Assembly: GCA_001769195.1 (NCBI GenBank)
Contig: MEOK01000001.1
Span: forward strand, 1 to 64,000
Direction of reading: 5' to 3'
DNA: 64,000 nucleotides
Origin: Bacteroidetes bacterium GWF2_40_14
GTDB lineage: Bacteria > Bacteroidota > Bacteroidia > Bacteroidales > UBA932
Part shown: positions 1-9,985 of the stretch, one piece after another
Numbering within the stretch: position 1 is the first letter of the stretch
Layout of the letters: each line of letters begins with the position of its first letter
The notes under the pieces: generated by a model
What the model saw: the letters and a program-made list of their open reading frames with translations, nothing else
The model's database searches: none
Told to the model about the DNA's origin: nothing
Made by a program: the position numbers and the translations under genes

Positions 1-112
1 TTTTAAACGCAAAATTAAGGATCACAAATACATATAAAAAGGCGGGGCTCAATGAACGGTTACGGGTTTATCCGAAAACTAAATTTGTAATGTGCAGATA
101 AACAGTTATTTG

Positions 113-2353
113 TTAAAACAACTGGCAGTTAATCACCTCTATAGCTTTTTCAATTAATTCATCCCTGTTTTCCTTAATTCCTTTTATTGTAGGTTTTACC
201 ACTATATCAGGCACAATCCCGACTCTTTGGGTCTCTCGCCCGTCGGGATAGTAAATACCGATTCCGCTTATAGCAGTACTAATGCCTCCTGGCAGGACGA
301 ATCTGGAAATGTTTCCATCTGCACCGGCAGTGGTTGAACCAATTACCTTTGCACCCGGGGCCGTTCTGAATGCCATTGTGTGATACTCAGCTGAACTTTG
401 AGTTGTTTCATTAACAAGAATCACAACCTTACCTTTATAGAAGTTGTCATTTTTCCTTCCAACACTCAATGTTTTGTTAAATGTGAAAAGACCAGGATTT
501 TGTATACTCCCGTTAGAAAATCTTACAAATTCGGTGCTGTTTGGTAATAGATATTCGCTTAAGGTAAATACAATAAATTCTGATGGATAGCTACGGAAAT
601 CAATTATCAGACCTTTTGTCTTCAGAACCTCCTTCATGATATCTGGCAGATAGGAGTTCTTTATTCTGCCGGGATTTAAATAAGCAATGTCAGTATTGAT
701 GTACCTGAAGCATGAGTCATTTTTCTGCCAGTATTCTGAAAAATTTATTTTACTGGAAGAATATGTCTTTAGAACCTTGTCTGTAAAAGTTCCGTCTCTT
801 TTAATGGTTATGTTTATTGTGGAGTCATTTGACCTTAATAACTGATCCGCAAGAATTCTCAGTTTGGTAGGAATATTTGAAGCAGGGGCATATTTGCTTT
901 TTTTACTTGCAATTTTACTGACGGGTTCTTTGTTAATCTTTGCAATGATATCTCCCTTTTGTAATCCGGTCTCCTTTCCCAGAACTTCATTGTAAAAGTC
1001 TGTAACTACAAGCTGTCCTTCAATAAATTTTACAGCAACCGGTGAATAGTTAACACCAATATATTTTCTTAGTGAATTATCTGTACCCCATATATTTGCA
1101 TGAGTGTCATTTACCCTTGCGATTAATTCCAGTACAGCAAGCTTGTATTGCAATTCATCTGAAGCATTTACGAAGTCAGGGATAAATTCTGTAAGAACGT
1201 CATTCCAGTCTTCTTCTATAAGGTTCTTATATGGGAAATAATATTGAATAATGTTCCAATATCTGAATAGCGATAGCAGACGAAACCCAGCATCGGTGTA
1301 TTGCATTGCAGTATAACCGTTTTCATGCTTGAAAACGGGATTGCCTATATTTCCATCAAACCCTATATAGTAGTGTTCATCAGATCTCTTTGCATTTTTT
1401 ACCTTTAGAAGCATCGCTTCAAGTTCAGGAGAGAATTTAGACTTAGTGATCCAATTAAGGTCGGGGTAGATTTTGATCTTTTCGGTATCTGATATTTCTT
1501 TAATGTCGGTTTTATAGTCCCCTAAACTCTCTATCCAGCTTAGTAGAATAGAATCTCTTTCATTCTGTTTTTTGGATTGGACAACTTTTGGCAAAATACG
1601 GAAAAGCTCATAGTCCCAGTTGAAGTCGCCTTTAGCTATGTTTGGATGGTGATACTTAAGAAATCCCCATATGAGGCCTACGGCCTTGATATCATCAATT
1701 TTTTTGTCGGAAAGCAGCTTGTTGTATATTCCAGATCCGTTATCAAATTCTGTATCCTTTTCAGCTTTAGCAGTAACAATCTCTTTTGTCTTAAATTCTT
1801 CTATATCCTTGCCATCTATCAATACCTCAAAATCATCGGCCCATAGTTTGCCGGAACCCTGCAATATGACACCTATATGAATATACTTTGCTTTTTCCGG
1901 GTAGGGTAGCTTAACGGAATATTGTGTCCAGTCTGCCGTACCTTTAATTCCTTTATCTTGCATGTTGTCAAAGGCTATTGACTCTGAAGCACCGTCTATC
2001 CTAAGCATGAGCCCAATGGGAGCATCATTGATGTTTTCCATTTTGATGTATGCCCTTAACTCAATCATCTTTCCCTCGTAACTGGCCGGAATAGTGCTTG
2101 CAAGGCATCCGAATGCATTTGGAACTATCTGCATTGGGTAGATTACTACTGAATTTTTTCCACTGTGCCTGACAACACTGTCAATGCCAATGTTATAGTA
2201 ATTGGCATTGCCCCATTTTTTCCAATTATCAGGCATTTTTCCGTTAACTGAATTCTCTAAACCAAAGTTAAAGCCATTTCCAGAAGACTGTGACTGGCCA
2301 TATCCTATGGATGCCAATAGGGTCAGCAATAGTGCAAAAAATAGTTTTTTCAT
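113..2353 (-). CDS. S41-family peptidase (C-terminal processing protease/tricorn-like), exported
   Basis: The 746-residue product begins with a clear signal peptide (KKLFFALLLTLLASIGYG) and should act in the envelope. The N-terminal third resembles a carbohydrate-binding-like jelly-roll. A PDZ-like segment follows (around residues 440-500, ending in GLQKGDIIAKINKEPV). The C-terminal S41 catalytic core carries the nucleophile context TTQSSAEY, with the likely catalytic Ser near residue 654, and the typical VIGSTTAGADG loop. The family cleaves proteins or peptides using a Ser/Lys dyad; the substrate here is unknown. It lies 24 bp downstream of the GH89 gene on the same strand and may be co-transcribed with it. 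The last codons and stop lie in a 20-bp sequence (113-132) that recurs inverted at 29618-29637. Confidence 0.88.
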   Translation of the reverse strand: MKKLFFALLLTLLASIGYGQSQSSGNGFNFGLENSVNGKMPDNWKKWGNANYYNIGIDSVVRHSGKNSVVIYPMQIVPNAFGCLASTIPASYEGKMIELRAYIKMENINDAPIGLMLRIDGASESIAFDNMQDKGIKGTADWTQYSVKLPYPEKAKYIHIGVILQGSGKLWADDFEVLIDGKDIEEFKTKEIVTAKAEKDTEFDNGSGIYNKLLSDKKIDDIKAVGLIWGFLKYHHPNIAKGDFNWDYELFRILPKVVQSKKQNERDSILLSWIESLGDYKTDIKEISDTEKIKIYPDLNWITKSKFSPELEAMLLKVKNAKRSDEHYYIGFDGNIGNPVFKHENGYTAMQYTDAGFRLLSLFRYWNIIQYYFPYKNLIEEDWNDVLTEFIPDFVNASDELQYKLAVLELIARVNDTHANIWGTDNSLRKYIGVNYSPVAVKFIEGQLVVTDFYNEVLGKETGLQKGDIIAKINKEPVSKIASKKSKYAPASNIPTKLRILADQLLRSNDSTINITIKRDGTFTDKVLKTYSSSKINFSEYWQKNDSCFRYINTDIAYLNPGRIKNSYLPDIMKEVLKTKGLIIDFRSYPSEFIVFTLSEYLLPNSTEFVRFSNGSIQNPGLFTFNKTLSVGRKNDNFYKGKVVILVNETTQSSAEYHTMAFRTAPGAKVIGSTTAGADGNISRFVLPGGISTAISGIGIYYPDGRETQRVGIVPDIVVKPTIKGIKENRDELIEKAIEVINCQLF

Positions 2354-2377
2354 TTTGTGCTGTGTTTGTTTATATTG

Positions 2378-4594
2378 TTAATAATGCAGAATCTCTTTCT
2401 TGTATTTTTCCAGAAGTTCCTTTGCTATAACAACACTGTTGCCTTCCGGTACTGATGTGAAATTTCCACGTCTCTCACTCCACCAGTACCCTTCAAAATC
2501 TATGGCCCGGCTTTTATACTTTTCGTTGTCGAAATCACGTTTCTCCTTAATAGCAAGATTTGCTTCGTCAAAGAACATTTGCCATCTTCTGGCATAGAAC
2601 GATGAAATGAGACCCGACCATGAGCGGTTGGCATAGTCATTGAGTTGCTGACCCTTGTCGCCCCACGATGTGAGTATGTTACGGGCATTTTTCTCAAAAT
2701 AATCTTCTTCTGTGTAATCTTTACCCATTTTTCGGGCGTCTGATATCCATTTTCCAAGAAGAAACGATGAGTTTGAAGCTAACATTCTGTCCGTATCATC
2801 CATTACACCCATCATCCTCTCTGCCAAATAGTTCATCTTTGCCTCATCTCTCAATTTGTATGCAAGTTTATATTTATCCCACAGATTGTCAAAATAGTTG
2901 CCCAGAACCTGACGCCCTATGTTGGTTATGTCAAAAAGATAAACATCTGTCTGCTTCCTGGATTTTAAATTTGCACTTAGCATAAGCTCCCATACATGCA
3001 GCAAAACTTCATTGTTGTATGATATTCCGCTTTTGGCATATCGTTCCTGCTTCTCCATATTGGGACGTGCGTTTACCATATTGCAGTGACCTGTCTTTGA
3101 AGTTGTGTTGTATACACTGTCATACAGTATTTTCCAGGCTTGTCTCATGTTGTCGTCTTGAATACCCGCCCTTCTGTCGGCCCATGCTTGCATCCACTTT
3201 TCGTCAGATATACAAAAGTCCCATGCCTTGTCAAATACATATTCATACATATGAGGATTGCAATCGAAACCCTCGAGGGTGGAACCAAGGCCCCAGAAGT
3301 TTGAACCACCGTTTTTCATGGTGTTTTCTATTCTTTCGCCAACATCCATTATATTGCCGGCAAGCATGGTGTTTCCCCCAAAGTTACCTAAGTAACACCA
3401 CAGATATGGTTGTCCGAAATACTTGTTTGTCAACTTCCAAACCTCGGACCTTTCGCAGAAGTAATCAAGAAGCAACATTTTGTCCTGAGGAACCGCCTTC
3501 ACAAAAGCCTCAATACGAGGGTTTGTCCAGTCTTTTCTCTGATAATAGTAGAGCCAGCTCATCTGAAGCCACGTTGCCTGAGGGTCCACCTGGGAGAGGG
3601 TTTCAAAGATTGTTTTGGAAACACGGGCCAGATATTCGGGCTCCCAGCTTGGAGGGACAATTTCGTTGAAAGGATCTATACCGTAGATATGATCCGTACC
3701 ATACAACTTTGTCTGCTCTTCAAGAAACTCTTTCTGAATTTTCTTGAAAAGTGGATCCATAGGGTCAAGGAAGCTGCTTCTGTAAATTGTGTCAAAACCA
3801 CCCCACTGGCTCAGTTTGCTGATTTTTGCCTGCGGATACAGCTGTTTTAGTTCGTATGGAACATGGCCGGCAAAAGCGGGTAATACCGGAGTCATGTTAA
3901 GTTCACGTTCCCTTTTAACAATCTCTTTCTGCAAAATCTCTTGTCCATCTAACCATGAGTGTGGGAGGGGACCCTGCCAGTAGTCCATGTTAAGCATCCT
4001 GTGCCATGGAAGATGGGCGGGACCGGTAAAGTATCCACGTATTGTCTCATCGCTGAGCCCCAGCTTTCTCCATACACGGTACCAGACAGACTCCTGACCT
4101 GTTATTGCAAGTGGAAGATTGATTCCATTAAGCGCCATCCAGTCTATCAGACGTTCCCAGTCGCGCCATTGCCACCAGGGCATTGTATATCCGAACGTGC
4201 AGTAGTTGAGGAAGAACCGGTTTTTGCATTTGGAATTTATCTTTATTCTTTCTTCAATCTGAGGCAAAGTTTCGGGCAGTATTATGTTATCATCTGCATA
4301 CCAGCTTACTGAGGTTCTGCAGTAGTACCTCAGATAGTGGTTCAGGGCCACTGCCATACTGTTTGCACTGTTTCCGCGGATTATTATCCGCATATCCGCA
4401 CTGTTCTCTATTTCAAAAGAGTCTGACTTATAGTTAGTGTCTCCGGCAGATTCATTTTTTATCTCTTCCAGAATGAAATGGTTGCTTTTATCTCCTAGTA
4501 TACGGTTGAAGAGTTGCCGGGCAGACTGGTTTTCTGCTGAAGCACTGCATACCGAAAAAACAAGAGCAATGATCAGGCTGATTTTGTGTTTCAT
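2378..4594 (-). CDS. Alpha-N-acetylglucosaminidase, GH89
   Basis: The product matches the NAGLU family over its whole length (738 residues). It has an N-terminal small domain, then a barrel with the acid/base context YGIDPFNEIVPPSWEP and a second acidic site in GSTLEGFDCNPHMYEY, then an all-helical C-terminal domain. The enzyme removes terminal alpha-linked GlcNAc, as found on heparan-type or mucin-type glycans. The open frame extends 12 codons upstream, but I chose the ATG at 4594 because it begins directly with a signal peptide (MKHKISLIIALVFSVCSASA); the extra codons look like untranslated leader. It is divergent from the ECF sigma gene at 4747 and upstream of the S41 peptidase. Confidence 0.93.
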   Translation of the reverse strand: MKHKISLIIALVFSVCSASAENQSARQLFNRILGDKSNHFILEEIKNESAGDTNYKSDSFEIENSADMRIIIRGNSANSMAVALNHYLRYYCRTSVSWYADDNIILPETLPQIEERIKINSKCKNRFFLNYCTFGYTMPWWQWRDWERLIDWMALNGINLPLAITGQESVWYRVWRKLGLSDETIRGYFTGPAHLPWHRMLNMDYWQGPLPHSWLDGQEILQKEIVKRERELNMTPVLPAFAGHVPYELKQLYPQAKISKLSQWGGFDTIYRSSFLDPMDPLFKKIQKEFLEEQTKLYGTDHIYGIDPFNEIVPPSWEPEYLARVSKTIFETLSQVDPQATWLQMSWLYYYQRKDWTNPRIEAFVKAVPQDKMLLLDYFCERSEVWKLTNKYFGQPYLWCYLGNFGGNTMLAGNIMDVGERIENTMKNGGSNFWGLGSTLEGFDCNPHMYEYVFDKAWDFCISDEKWMQAWADRRAGIQDDNMRQAWKILYDSVYNTTSKTGHCNMVNARPNMEKQERYAKSGISYNNEVLLHVWELMLSANLKSRKQTDVYLFDITNIGRQVLGNYFDNLWDKYKLAYKLRDEAKMNYLAERMMGVMDDTDRMLASNSSFLLGKWISDARKMGKDYTEEDYFEKNARNILTSWGDKGQQLNDYANRSWSGLISSFYARRWQMFFDEANLAIKEKRDFDNEKYKSRAIDFEGYWWSERRGNFTSVPEGNSVVIAKELLEKYKKEILHY

Positions 4595-4670
4595 AAGATT
4601 TTTATTTATAACAAATATACATACAAACAATGAGTTGCCTTTTTATTTACTAAAATTTTTCTTGTGCAGA

Positions 4671-4700
4671 TACCCATTTTCTCGTTGTTTGGTGTCTAAT
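4671..4700 (+). promoter_or_regulatory. Putative ECF-dependent promoter element, copy 1
   Basis: The segment starts TACCCA and ends TTGGTGTCTAAT, 47 bp before the sigma-factor start. A second copy with the same internal spacing (TACCCA to GGTGTCT, 20 bp between first bases) lies before fecR at 5305. Twenty-two of 30 positions are identical between the copies, and the conserved blocks sit where -35 and -10 elements would. The inference is an autoregulated ECF promoter; no start site has been mapped. Confidence 0.5.
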
Positions 4701-4746
4701 TGAGTAAATCATGCAAATTCTGGTGCAATATTACTAATTTTGACTG

Positions 4747-5298
4747 ATGAAATTTTCGGATGTTCATATAGGGAAGTTATCCAAAGGAGATAAAAGAGCT
4801 TTTCTCCTTCTATATGATAACTATTTTGCATCACTTACAATTTTCGCACAAAACTTTGGATTGTCACAATATGAATCTGAGGATATTGTTCAGGAAACAT
4901 TCTGCCGACTCAACAGCAATTATAATTTGCCCGATAATTTAAGCGCCTTTAAATCATATCTTTATACAGCTGTTAGAAACAAGAGTCTCAACTATATCCG
5001 TGACGAGAAGCGCAGGAGAACAAACGACAGCGTATTTCTTGACCTTCAGGATGATCTGCTGATTTTTGATAAAATAGTAGAGAATGAACTGTACAGACAG
5101 ATGCATTTGTTGGTAAACGAGCTGCCGCCACAGTGTAGAAACATTTTCCAACGAGTGCTCAAAGGCGATTCTTCGGAGAAAATTGCAAATGACCTCAATC
5201 TATCGGTTGAGACAATAAAGACACAACGCAAAAAAGCCAAGAAGTTATTGCGGGAGAAATATTCTCTTGTATACAGGTCGCTTTACACTTTTTTGTAA
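4747..5298 (+). CDS. ECF-type RNA polymerase sigma-70 factor (Bacteroidetes family)
   Basis: This 183-residue protein has sigma region 2 (LLLYDNYFASLTIFAQNFG through SEDIVQETFCRL, the usual core-binding and -10 recognition segments). A region 4 helix-turn-helix follows (LPPQCRNIFQRVLKGDSSEKIANDLNLSVETIKTQ). Length and order fit the Bacteroidetes subfamily that pairs with FecR anti-sigma factors. The fecR gene follows directly and a SusC protein with a signalling (STN) domain follows that, so the sigma factor is expected to switch on the downstream uptake genes when ligand reaches the outer-membrane receptor. Identical-spacing sequence elements precede both sigma and fecR, suggesting autoregulation. 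Confidence 0.95.
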   Translation: MKFSDVHIGKLSKGDKRAFLLLYDNYFASLTIFAQNFGLSQYESEDIVQETFCRLNSNYNLPDNLSAFKSYLYTAVRNKSLNYIRDEKRRRTNDSVFLDLQDDLLIFDKIVENELYRQMHLLVNELPPQCRNIFQRVLKGDSSEKIANDLNLSVETIKTQRKKAKKLLREKYSLVYRSLYTFL

Positions 5299-5304
5299 CT
5301 GGAA

Positions 5305-5334
5305 TACCCACTTTTCTGTCTGTTGGTGTCTTAT
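5305..5334 (+). promoter_or_regulatory. Putative ECF-dependent promoter element, copy 2
   Basis: It runs from TACCCA to GGTGTCTTAT, partly matching the element at 4671-4700 with the same internal spacing. It starts 6 bp after the sigma stop codon and ends just before the fecR start, so it could give fecR and the downstream genes a separate sigma-dependent promoter. The role is inferred from the repetition alone. Confidence 0.45.
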
Positions 5335-5343
5335 CTGAAAAAA

Positions 5344-6495
5344 ATGCTGATGAAGGATTATACACCTTTTGAGATAGCTGAACTCATTCTTGCAAAAAGA
5401 AATAATTCCATTACCGGGGGGGAGGAGAGAAATCTTAATGAATGGAAAAACCGTTCCGATCGTAATGAGCTTCTTTACAAGCGATTATTGGAAGAAAACA
5501 TCGATGCTGATGCTGTTGAAAGGAGATTTGAAGGATATGATTACGATAAATACTACAAAGATTGTTGTAAGAAAATCGACAAGTCAAAAAGAATAAAATC
5601 AATTGAGATTTTAAAATGGGCAGCACTTATACTAATTCCTGTGGCAGTGCTCTCACTTGTTTATTTCAGGGATAGCGGAACCAAAGTCTACCAGGCAATG
5701 GCCGATATCCGTCCTGGAACATCCAATGCCGTACTTATATTGTCTGACGGAGAAAAGGTGACACTAGGTGATAAGAATGCAGGGGATCTAATTGTAAAAG
5801 ACAACATAAAGGTAGAGAGCGATACTCTCAAGTACGAAAATGTTACAACAGAAAAAATTGCATTCAATACAATAATTATCCCAAGAGGGGGAGAGTTTGT
5901 GCTTAAGCTTTCTGACGGCACTAAAATATGGCTAAACGCAGAAAGTGAACTTAAGTACCCTGTTTCATTCACCGGAAATGAGAGAAAGGTATATCTTAAA
6001 GGCGAGGGCTTTTTTGAAGTAACCAAAAATGAAAAGTCACCATTCAAAGTTGTTACAAACGATCATGTAATATCGGTACTGGGAACCGAGTTCTCAATAA
6101 GGGCCTATTCAGACGAAAAATATATCACAACCACTCTGGAAAGCGGCAAGGTATCCATAGATGCCGGTAACCGTCATGCAGAGTTGCATCCCGGGCAACA
6201 ATCTAATGTAAGCAACAGCGAAATGACTGTAAAAGAAGTGAATACACAATTGTACACAGCATGGCGCAATAACAAATATGTATTCGACAATCAGTCTCTT
6301 AGAGAGATATTGCATACCCTTTCAAGATGGTATGACATGGAAGTTGACTATGACCAGTACAATCTTGGTGATATAAGATTCACCGGTGAATTGATGAAAT
6401 ATTCAAACATTACAGATTTTCTTGAAAAGCTTGAAACACTGGAGAAGGTCCGTTTTGATATAAACGGCAAAAAGGTTAGGGTAAGTCCTTATTAA
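5344..6495 (+). CDS. FecR-family anti-sigma factor
   Basis: The cytoplasmic N-terminal region (about 90 residues) is followed by one membrane helix (ILKWAALILIPVAVLSLVYF). The periplasmic FecR domain shows the family signature IPRGGEFVLKLSDGTKIWLNAESELKYP (first part) and then YLKGEGFFEV, and the C-terminal secretin/TonB-like segment follows. The reading frame is open from a TTG at 5323, but that codon lies inside the repeated promoter-like element. The ATG at 5344 (or 5350) is more likely. The protein should hold the adjacent sigma factor inactive at the inner membrane and release it on a signal from the STN domain of the SusC-like protein encoded next. Confidence 0.92.
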   Translation: MLMKDYTPFEIAELILAKRNNSITGGEERNLNEWKNRSDRNELLYKRLLEENIDADAVERRFEGYDYDKYYKDCCKKIDKSKRIKSIEILKWAALILIPVAVLSLVYFRDSGTKVYQAMADIRPGTSNAVLILSDGEKVTLGDKNAGDLIVKDNIKVESDTLKYENVTTEKIAFNTIIIPRGGEFVLKLSDGTKIWLNAESELKYPVSFTGNERKVYLKGEGFFEVTKNEKSPFKVVTNDHVISVLGTEFSIRAYSDEKYITTTLESGKVSIDAGNRHAELHPGQQSNVSNSEMTVKEVNTQLYTAWRNNKYVFDNQSLREILHTLSRWYDMEVDYDQYNLGDIRFTGELMKYSNITDFLEKLETLEKVRFDINGKKVRVSPY

Positions 6496-6528
6496 TGATA
6501 CAATTCTTTAAATTAACCATAACAGATT

Positions 6529-9500
6529 ATGAACAAAATGCGACAAAAGTTTCCCGTTAAAGGGATATTTAGTGTTCATGTAATAAAGCAAATCCGCAAC
6601 ATTCTGATTATGTTGGTTTTATTACAGTTGAGCAATTCTGTGTATGCTCAGGATATGATTAATATTGACATAAAAAAGGACAGTCTTAAAAATGTTCTGG
6701 CATTAATCCAATCACAGGGGAAATTTCGTTTTCTATATTCAAACGACGATGTAAACTCTGTATTTGTTGAGGGCATAAAAATGAAAAATGCCTCAATAAC
6801 TGAAGTATTGAATACCATATTTCAAAAAACCAGTCTTACATATCAGATAGGAAGTGATAATATAATCTACATAAAAAAAGTAAAACAGGAGATTGTAGTA
6901 AAAAAGGAAAAACACAAAATTGTTGGAAGGGTGACTGATTTTAGTAAACAGCCTCTGCCTGGAACTACGGTTATAGTAAAGGGGACAAAAAATGGTGTAG
7001 CGGCAGATCTTAACGGCAATTTTGAGTTAAGTGTGGATAATCCAACAAATGTTATACTACAGTTCTCTTTCATTGGAATGAAAAAAAAGGAAATTGCATA
7101 TAAAGGACAGGAGATGTTGATGGTTTTGCTGGAAGATGAAGCACTTGAAATGCATGAGTTGGTAGTAAACGGAGTTGTTACGAGAAGATCCGAAAGCTTT
7201 ACAGGATCAGCGATAATGATAAAGGGAGATGAGTTGAAGCGAGTAAGCAATCAGAATATTTTCCAAAGTCTAAAAAACCTTGATCCATCAGTTTTTGTAA
7301 TGGAAAATTTTGTTATGGGTTCAGACCCTAACACATTACCAAATTTGAGTATGAGAGGTGGTACTTCTTTTGATGAATCATTAGGAGATGATAATTTAAA
7401 GGGAAATTATCAAAATAAACCAAATCAACCGTTATTCATATTAGATGGATTTGAGGCGTCTGCTGAGAAGGTTTTTGACTTGGATATGAACATAATCGAA
7501 TCACTTACCATATTAAAAGATGCGTCTGCAAAGGCTTTGTACGGATCAAGGGCAGCTAATGGAGTAGTTGTTATTGAAACAAAAAGACTTAGCTCAAACA
7601 AACCAAGAATTTCCTATACAGGCAGTCTGGATTTAACTATGCCGGATTTATCCAGTTATGACTTATGCAACGCTTTGGAAAAGCTAGATGTGGAATTTAG
7701 AGAGAATGTATATTACAACGAAACCTGGCCTACAGGTTCGGATAACTATTATGTTTTACGCAAGAAAGTACTGGAAGGTCTGGACACTTACTGGCTATCA
7801 AAACCTGTACGTTTGGGTACAGGGCAAAAACATTCAGTCAACATTGATTTAGGTAAAGACGATCTCAGAACCTCTTTAAACATATCAGATTACAATAATC
7901 AGGGCGTTATGAAAGGTTCCGGTCGTAATACGTTAAGCGGGAGTTTTAATATTTTATACCTATTTAAAAAATTCCGTTTTCAGAACAATTTAAGTTTCAC
8001 TAATAATAATGCTTCTGATTCTCCTTACGGATCATTTTCGCGTTTTACAACGATTAATCCTTATCTAAATCCTTATGACGATTATGGTAATTTGTTACCT
8101 CTTTTAACAGGTAATATTCCTAATCCTTTGAATGACGGAACAGTAGGGACTTCATTAACATCTAAGTATTTTGAATTAACAAATAATTTTCAGACTGAAT
8201 ACGAGATAAGTTCCGGATTAAAAGTCAGAGCTCGTTTTAGTGTAACAAAGAAAAATAATAGCGCAGACAGATACTATCCTACTACTCATTCTAAGTTTGC
8301 GTCATATTCAACTGCCGATATACAGAGGAAAGGCCAGTATGAGGTAAATTATGGGAATAGCGATAAAATATCCGGGGACATATATGCGAACTATAGTAAA
8401 ACAATCAACGATAAACATAATTTTTTCATTACAGCAGGTTCCAATATAGCTGAAAGTAAGTATCGAGAAGAAATTCACTATACAGAAGGATTCCCTTCTA
8501 CGAATATGAACGATATTATGTTTGCCATGCAATATAATCAACTTAAAATCAGACCGAGCGGAACAAGTGGTTTTAACAGAGAAGTAGGGTTTTTGGGTAT
8601 GTTGTCTTATACGTATATGGACCGTTTTCTGTTTGATGGGACATATCGCATAAACGCATCATCGATGTTTGGAAATGTTAATCGTTGGGCTACTTTTTGG
8701 AGTTTGGGCATCGGTTGGAATATACACAAAGAGAAATTTATCGAAAATATCTTATGGATTAAGCAATTAAAAATCAGAGGATCCTTGGGTTCTACTGGTA
8801 ATCAGAACTTTCTTAACAATAAATCACTTACTGTTTATAAATATTATTCAACGGACCGATATACTAACCTAATTGGGTCTTATGCTGCTAATATGGAAAA
8901 CGAAGATTTAAAATGGGAACAGAAAATGGACTATGATATCGGTATTGATGCTGATTTTTTGGGCTTTAATGTAAAGATGGATATTTACAAAACCATAACT
9001 CAAAATATGGTAACAAGTGTATCAACAGCTCCATCGACTGGTTTTACAGATGTTTCCGCTAACTTAGGTAAGGTAGAAAATAAAGGAATCGAGCTATTTC
9101 TTGCATATACATTATTCCACAATAATAATGGTTTTTTTAGAGTAAATGGATCTTATATAAATTCAAAGAATACGATTCTTGAGATATCCGAAGCTATGAG
9201 ATCATACAATAACAAACAACTAGCAATTATAAATGATAGATCCAGTCAAACTGTTATAGGATCCAATACAAAACCAATTATTCTTTATTATGACGGTTTA
9301 CCAATGAATACTATTTGGGCCGTTCCTTCTTATGGTATCGATCCTATGACAGGTATTGAATTATTAAAAGGAGCAGATGGTCAGGCAACATATATCTGGA
9401 AGGCAAGCGATATGGTACCATCAGGAATCTCAGTTCCAAAATGGCGTGGCATACTGGGATTTAACGGTGAATACAAAGGATTTGGAATTAGTATTGCCTG

Positions 9501-9945
9501 TACTTATTTAGGGGGAGGACAATTATACAACCAAACATTAGTAGATAAGATTGAAAATATTGCCGTCACAAATAACTTTGACAGGAGAGTGTTGACAGAC
9601 CGTTGGTCAAATGTTGGTCAAATGGCACAATATAAGCGTAATACTGGAAATACTCCATATGATATGAATACGGGGTTGTATTTATTTTCAGTAGTAAGCA
9701 GCTGGCACCAAGAGCCAACTAGAGCTACTCAGCGATTTGTGCAAAATCAGAATGAATTTAATCTGTCTTCGGTAAGTGTATATTGCGATTTTAAAAGAAA
9801 ATGGATTACTTCTTTAGGAATGGAAAGACTAAAATTTACTGCTTATATGAACGATGTTGTTAAATTCTCTACAATTGGCATTGAAAGAGGTACGACATAT
9901 CCTTTTGCCAGAACAATTTCTTTCTCGCTGACAGCAACATTCTAG
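6529..9945 (+). CDS. SusC/RagA-type TonB-linked outer-membrane transporter with STN signalling domain
   Basis: The 1138-residue protein has a signal segment ending SVYAQ, then an STN domain (about residues 45-120, from INIDIKKDSLKNVLALIQ onward). A carboxypeptidase-regulatory-like beta-sandwich follows (IVGRVTDFSKQPLPGTTVIV), then the plug (SFTGSAIMIKGDELKRV) and a barrel ending in aromatic residues (SFSLTATF). SusC-type barrels import oligomeric nutrients together with a SusD lid. The STN domain is the part that talks to FecR, in agreement with the upstream sigma/FecR pair. The gene and the next six kilobases are visibly richer in A+T than the flanking genes. The SusD gene follows about 40 bp later. 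Confidence 0.95.
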   Translation: MNKMRQKFPVKGIFSVHVIKQIRNILIMLVLLQLSNSVYAQDMINIDIKKDSLKNVLALIQSQGKFRFLYSNDDVNSVFVEGIKMKNASITEVLNTIFQKTSLTYQIGSDNIIYIKKVKQEIVVKKEKHKIVGRVTDFSKQPLPGTTVIVKGTKNGVAADLNGNFELSVDNPTNVILQFSFIGMKKKEIAYKGQEMLMVLLEDEALEMHELVVNGVVTRRSESFTGSAIMIKGDELKRVSNQNIFQSLKNLDPSVFVMENFVMGSDPNTLPNLSMRGGTSFDESLGDDNLKGNYQNKPNQPLFILDGFEASAEKVFDLDMNIIESLTILKDASAKALYGSRAANGVVVIETKRLSSNKPRISYTGSLDLTMPDLSSYDLCNALEKLDVEFRENVYYNETWPTGSDNYYVLRKKVLEGLDTYWLSKPVRLGTGQKHSVNIDLGKDDLRTSLNISDYNNQGVMKGSGRNTLSGSFNILYLFKKFRFQNNLSFTNNNASDSPYGSFSRFTTINPYLNPYDDYGNLLPLLTGNIPNPLNDGTVGTSLTSKYFELTNNFQTEYEISSGLKVRARFSVTKKNNSADRYYPTTHSKFASYSTADIQRKGQYEVNYGNSDKISGDIYANYSKTINDKHNFFITAGSNIAESKYREEIHYTEGFPSTNMNDIMFAMQYNQLKIRPSGTSGFNREVGFLGMLSYTYMDRFLFDGTYRINASSMFGNVNRWATFWSLGIGWNIHKEKFIENILWIKQLKIRGSLGSTGNQNFLNNKSLTVYKYYSTDRYTNLIGSYAANMENEDLKWEQKMDYDIGIDADFLGFNVKMDIYKTITQNMVTSVSTAPSTGFTDVSANLGKVENKGIELFLAYTLFHNNNGFFRVNGSYINSKNTILEISEAMRSYNNKQLAIINDRSSQTVIGSNTKPIILYYDGLPMNTIWAVPSYGIDPMTGIELLKGADGQATYIWKASDMVPSGISVPKWRGILGFNGEYKGFGISIACTYLGGGQLYNQTLVDKIENIAVTNNFDRRVLTDRWSNVGQMAQYKRNTGNTPYDMNTGLYLFSVVSSWHQEPTRATQRFVQNQNEFNLSSVSVYCDFKRKWITSLGMERLKFTAYMNDVVKFSTIGIERGTTYPFARTISFSLTATF

Positions 9946-9985
9946 AAAATTGGATTTAATTAAGTATTTATTAAAATTTAATAGC

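Noticed and set aside
3019-3669. 216-codon plus-strand frame opposite the GH89 gene
   Set aside because: It is antisense to a convincing GH89 protein and its translation is rich in Cys, Pro and Arg with no recognisable domain, as expected from a mirror frame.
5323-5343. TTG at 5323 as the fecR start
   Set aside because: It lies inside the repeated promoter-like element, and two ATG codons follow within 27 bp.
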